64,000 nt of DNA from Acidobacteriota bacterium (GCA_005788175.1 SXYX01000014.1:151277-215276), one strand, 5' to 3'. Positions 41,759 to 51,205 are shown, counted from the stretch's first letter. Notes: a model not told the origin generated them from the sequence alone. Numbers and translations are program-made.

Positions 41759-42895
41759 ATGACTCATCCGCGACTGAGGGAGCGATTCTCAATACTTGAT
41801 CATTCCACTTTTTTAGTGTCTCATTCGATGGGAGCTGCTCCATCTGGAGGTCGACAGAAGATATTGGAGTATTGGGATAATTGGAATAATACTGGTATTT
41901 CAGCCTGGGATCAATGGATGCCCTTTGTTGATGAGTGTCGCAGAGATCTAGGTCAAATCATCGGTGCTCCAGCAGGGTCTGTAGCCTTTCATCAAAACGT
42001 AAGTACACTCATCCACTCCGTTTTAGGTACTTTCGACTGGACAAGCTCTCGCAACGAAGTTCTAGTCTCTGAATTAACCTTCCCTACTCTAAAATATTGT
42101 CTTGAGGCAATGTCGGGGTCTGGTTTACATTTTATTCGTGTCCCTAGTCGTGATGGAATCGGTCATGATTCATCGGATTTTACGTCTCGCATAACAGATC
42201 GAACTGCCTTAGTGTTGATTGACCATGGTATATATCGATCATCTGCTCTAATTGAGATTCCCCCAATCGTCAAAGTAGCCCATGAGCTTGGAGCACGGGT
42301 TCTAGTAGATACTTATCAAACAGCGGGAATGTATCCACTGTCGGTAACTGATTGGGGGGTAGATTTTGCAGTGGGAGGATCTCATAAATGGCTATGCGGA
42401 GGACCGGGTGCTGCCTATTTATATATCCGCCCTGACTTATTGGGAAAATTAAGGCCACAGCTTTACGGCTGGATGGCGCAAAGGGAAATTTTTGAGTTTG
42501 CTCCTGGTGTCCAGCCTGCCGATGATGCTCGAGCTTTTATGACAGGGACGTTTGGCATTTCTTCTCTTTATGCTGCCAAAGTCGGATGGGAAACAATTCT
42601 AGAGGTTGGTATTTTATCAATTCGAAAACACGTTCTATTCATTAGTCATCAAATTATTCGTTTAGCACAAGAACGAGGGCTCAAAATTAATTCACCTCTT
42701 AATGATGACTTCAGAGGAGGTCAAGTTTGTGTTGGGATTGAGAATGCTCGGGAGATTGAATATCTTTTAAGCAAAGAAAAGATTCTTTTAGATTCCAGGC
42801 CCTACTGTGGATTGAGGATTTCTGGACACTTTTATACCGAAGAGCGCGAGGTTTTGACCTGCTTTGAGGCGCTAGACTCCATAATAAAGAGATAA
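41759..42895 (+). CDS. Class V aminotransferase, kynureninase-like PLP enzyme
   Basis: HSMGAAPSGGRQKILEYWDNWNNTGISAWDQWMPFVDECRRDLGQIIGAPAGSVAFHQNVS; VDTYQTAGMYPLSVTDWGVDFAVGGSHKWLCGGPGAAYLYI. Confidence 0.87.
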   Translation: MTHPRLRERFSILDHSTFLVSHSMGAAPSGGRQKILEYWDNWNNTGISAWDQWMPFVDECRRDLGQIIGAPAGSVAFHQNVSTLIHSVLGTFDWTSSRNEVLVSELTFPTLKYCLEAMSGSGLHFIRVPSRDGIGHDSSDFTSRITDRTALVLIDHGIYRSSALIEIPPIVKVAHELGARVLVDTYQTAGMYPLSVTDWGVDFAVGGSHKWLCGGPGAAYLYIRPDLLGKLRPQLYGWMAQREIFEFAPGVQPADDARAFMTGTFGISSLYAAKVGWETILEVGILSIRKHVLFISHQIIRLAQERGLKINSPLNDDFRGGQVCVGIENAREIEYLLSKEKILLDSRPYCGLRISGHFYTEEREVLTCFEALDSIIKR

Positions 42896-42905
42896 TGAGA
42901 GAAGT

Positions 42906-43721
42906 ATGATGATGGACTTTAAACAACCCAATACTTCAGATAGTTTTTTTCTTATCTCGGGGCCTTGTGTCATCGAGAGTCGAGAGCATGCAATGATGAT
43001 GGCAACGGCATTAAAAAAAATTGCCGCTGATCGAAAAATACCTTTTATTTTTAAGAGTAGTTTTGATAAGGCAAATCGAACTTCAATGTCGAGTGCTCGT
43101 GGCCCAGGTATGCAAGAGGGTCTAAAAATACTAAAAGAAATAAGAGATGTCTTAAATATTCCTGTTCTGACCGATGTTCATGAGTCCGCTCAATGCTCAG
43201 AAGTTGCTCAATATGTTGACGTTTTACAGATACCAGCTTTTCTCTGTAGACAAACAGATCTACTACTTGCAGCAGGTCATACTGGGAAGGTCGTTAATAT
43301 CAAAAAGGGTCAATTTTTAGCTCCCTGGGATCTTCAATATGCGGTAGACAAGGTTCGGTCTGTTGGGTCATCTCCCATCTGGGTTACCGAACGCGGGACA
43401 ACATTTGGCTATGGAAATTTAGTGGTTGATTTTCAATCTTTCCCGCATTTGAAGCAAACAGGATGTCCCGTGATCTTCGATGCAACACATAGTGTACAAA
43501 AACCTGGCGCACTTGGGGCTCGCACAGGTGGCGCACGTGACATGATACCTACACTTGCTAGAGCTGCAGCTACTTCAGTGGATGGGTTCTTCTTTGAGGT
43601 TCATCATGACCCAGATCATGCCCATAGCGACGGCCCGAATGCCATGCATTTAGCAAAGTTTCCAGAGCTCTTGGATCAGTTATTAATGATTTGGAGAACT
43701 TCACGTTCAGTCAATATCTAA
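42906..43721 (+). CDS. kdsA: 3-deoxy-8-phosphooctulonate synthase
   Basis: ISGPCVIESREHAMMMA; FIFKSSFDKANRTSMSSARGPGM; FDATHSVQKPGALGARTGGARDMIPTLARAA. Confidence 0.97.
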   Translation: MMMDFKQPNTSDSFFLISGPCVIESREHAMMMATALKKIAADRKIPFIFKSSFDKANRTSMSSARGPGMQEGLKILKEIRDVLNIPVLTDVHESAQCSEVAQYVDVLQIPAFLCRQTDLLLAAGHTGKVVNIKKGQFLAPWDLQYAVDKVRSVGSSPIWVTERGTTFGYGNLVVDFQSFPHLKQTGCPVIFDATHSVQKPGALGARTGGARDMIPTLARAAATSVDGFFFEVHHDPDHAHSDGPNAMHLAKFPELLDQLLMIWRTSRSVNI

Positions 43722-44576
43722 TTAATCGAGACCTGCAGCATAAGTTAGATTAAGAAGCGCCATCATTCGAGTAACTTTCCCAATACTGTTATGGCTGATA
43801 TCAGTGTGAACAATTCTGCGAGATTTGAGCTCATCAAAGTTGAAATTTCCTAGTCCTGATAGGTCGAAACAGAGTGCATGATCTTGAATGAGGGATGTAT
43901 CAATATGATAGTCTTCTACGGGGACCGCGGATACGATCACGTCGGCCATTTGTATAAATTTCTCTAGGTGACTAACTGAAGTATTTTGGTGGCAAAGAAT
44001 AGGGGTCGCTTTCAGATTGGCGATCATAGCGGTGAGGGGTCTTCCAATACGTAGCGAATCATTGATGACTAGCACGGTCTTACCTGATAACCATTGATCT
44101 CCAAAACCACGTTTAATAGTTTTAACAACTGCGCGCGCTGTACAGGGGGTCATACATCGATGATCAGAACCGTCCATGCGTTTCCTGAATTTATTGAGGT
44201 ATCCAATATTGGTAGAATGCAGCCCCTCAATATCTTTTTCGGGGTCCAAGAGATCCATAATTTCGTCATCTTTGATACCAGGATATTTCAAAGGGTAGAA
44301 AACAAAGATGCCATCGTACTTGGGATCTTGATTGAGTCGCGAGACTGTTTTAACCAGCTCCAAGCCGCTATCTACTTCAATATCTTGAACGCGAATGCCG
44401 AGATCGAGACAATCCTTTATAAGAAAGCGATGATAGGTGATACACCCTATCTCGTTGCATCCCAAAATCACCGCTAATCCCGGAGATTTCCCTAGTTTTT
44501 GAATATTTTTCTCAATGACACCTCGATAATGATCGGTGGTTTCCTGACAATTAAGACTTAATGTTGGATTAGACAA
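43722..44576 (-). CDS. FolD-superfamily methylene-tetrahydrofolate dehydrogenase, MTD1-like (probably monofunctional)
   Basis: ITYHRFLIKDCLDLG, DGIFVFYPL, DPEKDIEGLHSTNIGYL, CMTPCTARAVVKTIKR, VINDSLRIGRPLTAMIANLKATPILC, ADVIVSAVPVEDYHI, IGKVTRMMALLNL. Confidence 0.85.
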   Translation of the reverse strand: MSNPTLSLNCQETTDHYRGVIEKNIQKLGKSPGLAVILGCNEIGCITYHRFLIKDCLDLGIRVQDIEVDSGLELVKTVSRLNQDPKYDGIFVFYPLKYPGIKDDEIMDLLDPEKDIEGLHSTNIGYLNKFRKRMDGSDHRCMTPCTARAVVKTIKRGFGDQWLSGKTVLVINDSLRIGRPLTAMIANLKATPILCHQNTSVSHLEKFIQMADVIVSAVPVEDYHIDTSLIQDHALCFDLSGLGNFNFDELKSRRIVHTDISHNSIGKVTRMMALLNLTYAAGLD

Positions 44577-44635
44577 TTAATATTCCTTCTTTATCTATTC
44601 TAATCAATTATTCGCTAATAATCTAACCTAGACAT

Positions 44636-46036
44636 ATGACCCGAACCTCAGAAGATCTCAAAAGTATCCAGAAAAGACTAGGCAGTCTCTATCCTGAAGC
44701 GATTTGCATGTTGGATCATCGTAATGCTTATGAACTAACAGTCGCAACTATTCTTAGCGCTCAATGTACAGATGCTCGAGTAAATAATACAACTCCTCTC
44801 TTATTTAGAATGTACCCAAATCCTAAAGATCTATCTTTAGCTAAAGTTAAGGACATCGAAAGGGTGATTAAACCCACAGGTTTCTATAAAAATAAATCTA
44901 AGTTTCTTATCGCAATGGCTAAACAAGTGGTTCAATATCACCAAGGTAGCATTCCAACACAAATAGAGGATTTGATTCAACTCCCTGGAGTAGGGAAAAA
45001 GACAGCCAACGTTATTTTAAGTGTTGCCTTTGGGGTACCCGCCATGGCGGTTGATACCCATGTTGGGAGATTAGCTCGTCGACTGGGCTTAAGCAACTCG
45101 ATGAACCCTAATCAAGTAGAAAAGGATTTGTGCGAGCTTTTTGATAGACGGACATGGAGTTTACTCCACCACCAATTAATTACTCATGGGCGTTCAACGT
45201 GTAAAGCTCAGTCACCTTTGTGCCATAGTTGTAAACTTCGGGCTCTTTGCCCAACGGGATTGCGTGAAAAAAAGGACCCCCATACGGGACATTGGGTAAA
45301 AAGTCGAGAAAGAATTGTAAGCCTCGTTCCATCTATCACAGAACTTCTATGCAACTGGGGCATGGTGACGTCGTTAGTAGGTCGAACAAATTACTGTATT
45401 CATCCAAGTAGTGATTTACAAAAGATACCTAAAGTGGGTGGTACTAAGAATCCAAGGCTCAAAAATATTTTAGCTGCCAAACCTACCTTAGTCATTTTGG
45501 AGCGTTCCGAAAATACCCTGAAGATATCCCAAGAACTAAAAGCAGAAAAGATTCCTACCCTCACTCTCGATGTGACAAATTTCAGGAGTTGGATCCAGTC
45601 ATATCAGCTCTTAGGGAGTCGACTAAACCAGGAGCCGAGATCTAAGAAATCAATTTCTGAACTTAGGAAATCTATTCGTGGTCATCGACACAAAAATCTT
45701 AAGGTTCTCATCTTAATTTGGAAATCACCGTGGATTGCAGCAGGTTCACAATCATACTGTGGGGGCTTAATTCAAGCCTTAGGAGGACGCGTATTGGGGG
45801 ATACTAAAAAATCAACCGGTTACCCGCGGCTTAATTCTGCCGAGTTAGTAAAACTAAAACCCAATTTAATTTTATTACCTACCGAACCCTATCCCTTCAA
45901 TGATAAACATCTTAAAGAACTACAGCGCCTTTTCCCGGATAGTGATGTGAATATTATGGATGGCGAACTAGCCACCTGGTACTTGAGTAGGACATCTTCG
46001 GCACTTCGTTACTTAAGACGTCATTATTTTGACTGA
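44636..46036 (+). CDS. Fusion: endonuclease III (Nth) + leaderless BtuF-like substrate-binding domain
   Basis: aa 1-~211 Nth: LSAQCTDARVN, LPGVGKKTANVILSVAFGVPAMAVDTHVGRLARRLGL, CKAQSPLCHSCKLRALC (C-x6-C-x2-C-x5-C); aa ~221-466: RIVSLVPSITELLCNWGMVTSLVGRTNYCIHP...VGGTKNPRLKNILAAKPTLVILE. Confidence 0.93.
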   Translation: MTRTSEDLKSIQKRLGSLYPEAICMLDHRNAYELTVATILSAQCTDARVNNTTPLLFRMYPNPKDLSLAKVKDIERVIKPTGFYKNKSKFLIAMAKQVVQYHQGSIPTQIEDLIQLPGVGKKTANVILSVAFGVPAMAVDTHVGRLARRLGLSNSMNPNQVEKDLCELFDRRTWSLLHHQLITHGRSTCKAQSPLCHSCKLRALCPTGLREKKDPHTGHWVKSRERIVSLVPSITELLCNWGMVTSLVGRTNYCIHPSSDLQKIPKVGGTKNPRLKNILAAKPTLVILERSENTLKISQELKAEKIPTLTLDVTNFRSWIQSYQLLGSRLNQEPRSKKSISELRKSIRGHRHKNLKVLILIWKSPWIAAGSQSYCGGLIQALGGRVLGDTKKSTGYPRLNSAELVKLKPNLILLPTEPYPFNDKHLKELQRLFPDSDVNIMDGELATWYLSRTSSALRYLRRHYFD

Positions 46037-47658
46037 TTTAATTTTATAAATTTGAGCATGTCCTTGGGACTGCGATAACCTAATGATCTTCTGATTTCCT
46101 GCCCATCTGCATCTAAAATTAGTACTGTGGGATACCCAATTATTTGGTAGCGCTTTGCAAGGTCGGGTCGGATTTTGTCCGTATCAATACGTATGGCAAT
46201 ATAGTTGCTCTGAATATATGCACGCAGATCTTCATCGGGCCAAGTCTTTTCATCCAGTTCATAACAGGCGGCACACCAATCAGAGTATATGTCGACAAGA
46301 ATGGGTCGATTTTGTTTCTTAGCTTCTAAAATGGCGGTCTCTAAATCCTGGTTTCTCCACTCTTTCTTGAAGCTTTGATCTAAACCTAATATTTTCGCAA
46401 TAGATCCACGAAAAATCGTGACATTAAGGTTTACTTCGACAAGACGAAGGGTGAAATAAAGTACAAATAAAGTAATAAAAATAAAAATAACTTTTCGAAC
46501 TAGATTCAAATACGCAGTCTCAATATTCATTTTTAAATATATTAAGAAAGAGATGATGGTCAAAATCAAGCACATCCACAAAATCGCAGTGATGGGGAGG
46601 ACGGTACGAAGTGTCCATAGCGCAAAAGCGATGACCATAAATCCCATGGTCTTTTTCATGAATTCTAGCCATACCCCGCTTTTGGGGAGCCGTGTTCCTA
46701 AAACGCCCACCATCATGAACGGCACGCCCATACCAAGAGCAAATATAAAGAGCTCAATAGCACCCAGCAAAATGGTCTTGCCTTGCGAGATGGCTACCAA
46801 GATAGTTCCCAAAATTGGTCCTACACAGGGCGCTGATATGGGACCCAAAGCTACGCCTGTTAAAAATGGGCCCCATACTCCTGAGCGGCTAGTCCATGAT
46901 TGGAGTCGAGTTTGGGCTTCACTAGATAAGCTAATTTCAAAGAAGCCCAAGAGTGAAATACCAAAAATAATGAATAAACCACTTATAGTTGTGATGAAAG
47001 CGACTGATCCTAAGATAGATCCAAATACGTTTCCCGTAAGGGCAGCAATAACTCCTAAGGTGGAGTATGTTAAGGCCATACCTATAATCAAGGCGAAGGT
47101 CAAAAGAGCGGCTTGTGTTCTAGTAATGTCGCGAATTCCAATAACTGCTAATGTGATGGGGATAGTCGGATATACACAAGGTGTGAATGCAGCCAGAAGG
47201 CCCGCGAAAAATATACCCACAAAAGACCACCACGAAAAAGACATGTCGGTGACCGATGAAGAAGAGGTCACGGGACGAACTTTGATTTTCTGCTGGGTGG
47301 GTGGATAACAAATGCCTCCGGGGCCTTCAGTGCAGGGTTGATAGGTAACTGTCAGTTCGAGTTCCGAAGCGGACGTATCAAAAATTAGAGGTAAAATTAA
47401 CTCTTGTCGATAAATATCGTCGCCTAACTCATCTTGCTCTGTAGCTTTGGGTAATCGGCCCATTCGTACAGCCTTTGGATCTTCAAGAGATTCAACCTTT
47501 AGAAACGCTTTTTTAAGATGCGCTATAGGGGGGGTCTGTATGACTATACGGTTTTCATCTTGTTGAATACGTATGGATTCAACCGGTCGAAATTCAATCT
47601 GAGTCTGGCCCAATAAAATTGAGGCAGAAAGAAGGAATAGAACCAAAGTTTTTTTCAT
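46024..47658 (-). CDS. dsbD: Thiol:disulfide interchange protein DsbD
   Basis: Signal peptide ending LLGQ; central TM domain AFTPCVYPTIPITLAVIG...GPISAPCVGPILGTIL; C-terminal thioredoxin DIYSDWCAACYELDEKTW. Confidence 0.93.
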   Translation of the reverse strand: MKKTLVLFLLSASILLGQTQIEFRPVESIRIQQDENRIVIQTPPIAHLKKAFLKVESLEDPKAVRMGRLPKATEQDELGDDIYRQELILPLIFDTSASELELTVTYQPCTEGPGGICYPPTQQKIKVRPVTSSSSVTDMSFSWWSFVGIFFAGLLAAFTPCVYPTIPITLAVIGIRDITRTQAALLTFALIIGMALTYSTLGVIAALTGNVFGSILGSVAFITTISGLFIIFGISLLGFFEISLSSEAQTRLQSWTSRSGVWGPFLTGVALGPISAPCVGPILGTILVAISQGKTILLGAIELFIFALGMGVPFMMVGVLGTRLPKSGVWLEFMKKTMGFMVIAFALWTLRTVLPITAILWMCLILTIISFLIYLKMNIETAYLNLVRKVIFIFITLFVLYFTLRLVEVNLNVTIFRGSIAKILGLDQSFKKEWRNQDLETAILEAKKQNRPILVDIYSDWCAACYELDEKTWPDEDLRAYIQSNYIAIRIDTDKIRPDLAKRYQIIGYPTVLILDADGQEIRRSLGYRSPKDMLKFIKLNQSK

Positions 47659-47720
47659 GTCTCATATAGTATAGGTTTATTAAGGTCGTCTTTTCTACTG
47701 TAAGCACATACAATTAAATT

Positions 47721-48059
47721 ATGTCTATTGTTTTCTCAATTAATCGTCCATTTGTGTCCGATCATTTTCATGATCTTCCTGGTTTCATCGAAGCGAGGCA
47801 TGGTCATAATTGGCAAATCGATGCATCTTTCGAAATTGAACACATAGAGGATCGAAGTATTGCGGATAACGATATGCATGCATGGATTAAATCTGTCGAT
47901 TATACGCTTTTGAATGATTCGGAAGAACTCTCGGGGCGTAACCCTACAGCTGAACTTTTATCTCAATGGGCTTGCGAATATCTCATGAGTCGTGGACATC
48001 GTGTAATGGAAATCCGAATCCAAGAGAAGGCAAATTATTGGGCGCGGTGTCGACCCTAA
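47721..48059 (+). CDS. 6-pyruvoyltetrahydropterin synthase family protein, PTPS-III-type motif (ExxHGH)
   Basis: FVSDHFHDLPGFIEARHGHNWQIDA; VDYTLLND; RNPTAELLSQWACEYL; IRIQEKANYWA. Confidence 0.88.
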   Translation: MSIVFSINRPFVSDHFHDLPGFIEARHGHNWQIDASFEIEHIEDRSIADNDMHAWIKSVDYTLLNDSEELSGRNPTAELLSQWACEYLMSRGHRVMEIRIQEKANYWARCRP

Positions 48060-48154
48060 ATATTATAAAGTTTTCAGCTGGACCCACGAGTAAACTGATG
48101 AACTTGGGCTAGTTCAGGGTTAAACTTGATGTACTTTGGGAGTTCCGCTTGACT

Positions 48155-50608
48155 ATGTCTGGAAAGAAGAATTTAAGGTCGCTAGCGTGGCCTTGGATCA
48201 TTCGTCTTGCCGGACTAGCTTTTGTACTTATACTTATTTTTTCCTTAGCGAGCTTCAACTCAGCAGATCCAAGTTTTCTAAATACCTCTAACGGACTCGA
48301 GGTTATCCATAATTTAAGTGGAAAATTAGGAAGTTACTTAGCAAGTACTCTTTATGCTGGGTTCGGCCTAATGGCATGGCTTATTCCTTGTTGGATTTTA
48401 TGGGAAATTTGGCCCGACACAAGCGAATCACCGAGATGGGTCAAACGCCTAGCTTGGCTCGGACTATTGTGTTCACTTTCGGCTATGTGGTCTTTCTCCC
48501 CTCAAATATTTTCATTTAGGATGGGGGGGTTCTTAGGAGCCATTTTTCAGCCTTGGCTTCAAAAATGGTTTGGCATAACGGGGCTCTACATCATTAGCTC
48601 GGTCCTTTTTGCCATCAGTTTATTGATTGTTTCGCCGTCGCTAGCAACCTGGCTAGGCCATCGGATAGCGACCTGGGCAGAAAGATATTTGTGGCCTAAA
48701 TTGCAGACTCTCCCTATTCAAAGTCTGAGAAATCTCGGGGTTAAATTTACTACCTTTTTAAATTTTATACGTCGAAAACGCGAGGAAGCATCGGCTCGTA
48801 AAAAGATTCAGTCGCAAATTAGCTTTGATGAGCAGCGTGAGGCACTCGAGCGTGCTCAGAAAGTACATGAAGAAAGTAGAAAATCACCGTCGGCAGTATC
48901 TCCCCAGGATATTCTTCCAGTTATTCATTCCATCAATCTAGATGCACCCTCTACAAGCGTACCCACAGAATTCAAGAGTGATCTTCTTCAGGGAGTCTCG
49001 AGTCCCGAAGAAGAATCCTATTTAGAAGAATCTCTAAAGGGTGTTGATGGCCAAGGAAGATCAATAGTACAGCCTCCTCTGCCCATTCCTGCCCTGCCTG
49101 AATCTTCTAAGCCGAAAAGAGTCACTCCAAAACCCATTAATCGATCTTTACCACCAAAAGATCTCTTCGATCCACCACTAAGGTCTGAAAAGATAGATTC
49201 ATCGTCGATTAAAAATACTCAAGAAGCCATTCTTCAAAAACTTCTAGAATTCAAAATCTCAGGTCAAGTCATAGGAAATCGTCCCGGTCCTATTGTTACG
49301 GTCTATGAGTTTCAGCCTGATGCAGGTATTCCTCTGTCAAAGATTTTAAATATGGAAGAAGATCTTGCCATGGCGCTTCAGGCTGAAGCGATACGTATGG
49401 ATCGCATCTCTGGTAAAAATGCAGTGGGAATTGAGGTTCCGAATCCGCGACGCGATCTTATTGTATTTAGAGAAATTATCGAATCTGATGCCTTTCTACA
49501 AACAAAGAGTTTATTAACTATGGCACTTGGTAAGGATATTTCAGGATCTCCTTTGGTTATGGATCTTGCCCGCATGCCTCATCTATTAATTGGTGGTTCA
49601 ACTGGAAGCGGAAAAAGCGTAGCCGTTAATGCTATGATTTGCTCCATCTTACTTCGGGCCACTTCAGATCAAGTAAAGCTTATTCTTATCGATCCCAAAA
49701 TGGTAGAGATGGGTATTTATGAGGATATACCTCATCTTTGGTCACCCGTAGTTACTGACATGAAAGAGGCGGGTCGTGTACTTCGTTGGGTCGTAGCACA
49801 AATGGAGGAGCGCTATAAGTGCTTAGCTTTATTAAGCGTGCGTAACTTAGAACAATATAACGAAAAAATAGAAAAGCATGGTGGAACTTTTACTCTTCCT
49901 GACCATACACCTAATTCAAAATGGCCTGATCGTCCCTCAACCCTTGAGCTCATACCTTATGTCGTATTGGTTATCGATGAATTAGCTGACCTGATTATGG
50001 TAGCTCGTACTGAAGTTGAGGATAGTATTGCCCGTATTGCTCAGAAAGCCCGAGCTGTAGGCATACACCTCATACTAGCAACCCAACGCCCTTCTGTTGA
50101 TATTTTGACGGGAGTTATCAAAGCTAATCTTCCCAGCCGATTAAGCTACCGAGTAAGCACCAAGATTGATTCGCGTACTATATTAGATTGTTCAGGAGCA
50201 GAAAATCTTTTAGGCCAAGGCGATGGTCTTTTCTTGGCACCTGGAGCAGCACGACCAAGTCGCATACACGCGCCTTTTTTAACCGAAACAGAAACTTTAC
50301 GCCTCGTTGAATGGCTAAAAGATCGCGGTCGACCTGACTATAATCAACAATTGATCAAAGTGATTGAGACCGATGAATCAGAAGAGGCTATGGGTGTCGG
50401 AGCTGATTCTGGAAGCGGGGGTGATATTTACCAAAAGGCCATCGAGGTCGTCATCCGAGAGGGTAAGGCTAGCACCAGTTTATTGCAACGCAAATTAGGT
50501 CTCGGCTATGGACGCGCAGCACGTATCATTGATCGTATGGAGAACGAAGGAGTTATTGGTCCTGATCGTGGTGTTGGTAAGCCAAGAGAAATTTTCAGAC
50601 AACCTTGA
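48155..50608 (+). CDS. ftsK: DNA translocase FtsK
   Basis: N-terminal TM helices; LLIGGSTGSGKSVAVNAMICSIL; VIDELADLIMVARTEVEDSIARIAQKARAVGIHLILATQRPSVDILTG; C-terminal gamma winged-helix domain. Confidence 0.97.
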   Translation: MSGKKNLRSLAWPWIIRLAGLAFVLILIFSLASFNSADPSFLNTSNGLEVIHNLSGKLGSYLASTLYAGFGLMAWLIPCWILWEIWPDTSESPRWVKRLAWLGLLCSLSAMWSFSPQIFSFRMGGFLGAIFQPWLQKWFGITGLYIISSVLFAISLLIVSPSLATWLGHRIATWAERYLWPKLQTLPIQSLRNLGVKFTTFLNFIRRKREEASARKKIQSQISFDEQREALERAQKVHEESRKSPSAVSPQDILPVIHSINLDAPSTSVPTEFKSDLLQGVSSPEEESYLEESLKGVDGQGRSIVQPPLPIPALPESSKPKRVTPKPINRSLPPKDLFDPPLRSEKIDSSSIKNTQEAILQKLLEFKISGQVIGNRPGPIVTVYEFQPDAGIPLSKILNMEEDLAMALQAEAIRMDRISGKNAVGIEVPNPRRDLIVFREIIESDAFLQTKSLLTMALGKDISGSPLVMDLARMPHLLIGGSTGSGKSVAVNAMICSILLRATSDQVKLILIDPKMVEMGIYEDIPHLWSPVVTDMKEAGRVLRWVVAQMEERYKCLALLSVRNLEQYNEKIEKHGGTFTLPDHTPNSKWPDRPSTLELIPYVVLVIDELADLIMVARTEVEDSIARIAQKARAVGIHLILATQRPSVDILTGVIKANLPSRLSYRVSTKIDSRTILDCSGAENLLGQGDGLFLAPGAARPSRIHAPFLTETETLRLVEWLKDRGRPDYNQQLIKVIETDESEEAMGVGADSGSGGDIYQKAIEVVIREGKASTSLLQRKLGLGYGRAARIIDRMENEGVIGPDRGVGKPREIFRQP

Positions 50609-50632
50609 GATAAAGTATTTATAGGAACTTTT

Positions 50633-51196
50633 GTGATTACACAACTAAAAAACAATCTTCGTGAATCGATCGATCTTCAAAATGGTTTTTTAACTTCTGA
50701 ACTTGGTCATATTATTCAGTTAGCGAAAGAAATACATGGTGTCTTAAAAGCTGGTAATAAGATTCTTATATGCGGGAATGGAGGTAGTGCTGCTGATGCA
50801 CAACATTTTTCTGCTGAATTGATCGGTCGATACTTCAAGGAACGTCGATCCTATGCCGCCCTAGCTCTCTCAACGGATACGTCATCCCTGACGGCAATCG
50901 GTAATGATTATGGTTTTGATGCTATCTTTTCCCGACAAATTGAAGGCTTGGGTAACGCTGGAGATATCTTAATCGCCATCAGTACGAGTGGTAAAAGCCC
51001 AAACATTATTAAAGCTGTAGGAGCTGCTAAGTACCGTGGTATTCGTACAATAGCCCTTTTGGGGCGCGATGGAGGAGCCCTTAAAGATCTCGTAGATGAT
51101 TCATTCATAGTTCCTTCTACGGTCACTGCTCGTATTCAAGAGATTCACGAAATGATTCTTCACTTTATTTGTGAATCCCTAGATGATTTGTCTTAA
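50633..51196 (+). CDS. gmhA: Phosphoheptose isomerase (SIS domain)
   Basis: KILICGNGGSAADAQHFSAELIGRYFKERRSYAALALSTDTSSLTAIGNDYGFDAIFSRQI. Confidence 0.95.
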   Translation: MITQLKNNLRESIDLQNGFLTSELGHIIQLAKEIHGVLKAGNKILICGNGGSAADAQHFSAELIGRYFKERRSYAALALSTDTSSLTAIGNDYGFDAIFSRQIEGLGNAGDILIAISTSGKSPNIIKAVGAAKYRGIRTIALLGRDGGALKDLVDDSFIVPSTVTARIQEIHEMILHFICESLDDLS

Positions 51197-51205
51197 AGCA
51201 CAATC

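Noticed and set aside
44094-44477. 127-aa plus-strand ORF opposite the FolD-like gene, and similar long shadow ORFs (14433-14780, 40399-40836, 54752-55096)
   Set aside because: Overprinted on strong coding sequences with no recognisable domain; treated as shadow ORFs.
46553-47308. 251-aa plus-strand ORF antisense to dsbD
   Set aside because: Lies wholly opposite a confidently identified gene; its composition (repeated K/P/M/I/V) is the complement of transmembrane codons and matches no family.
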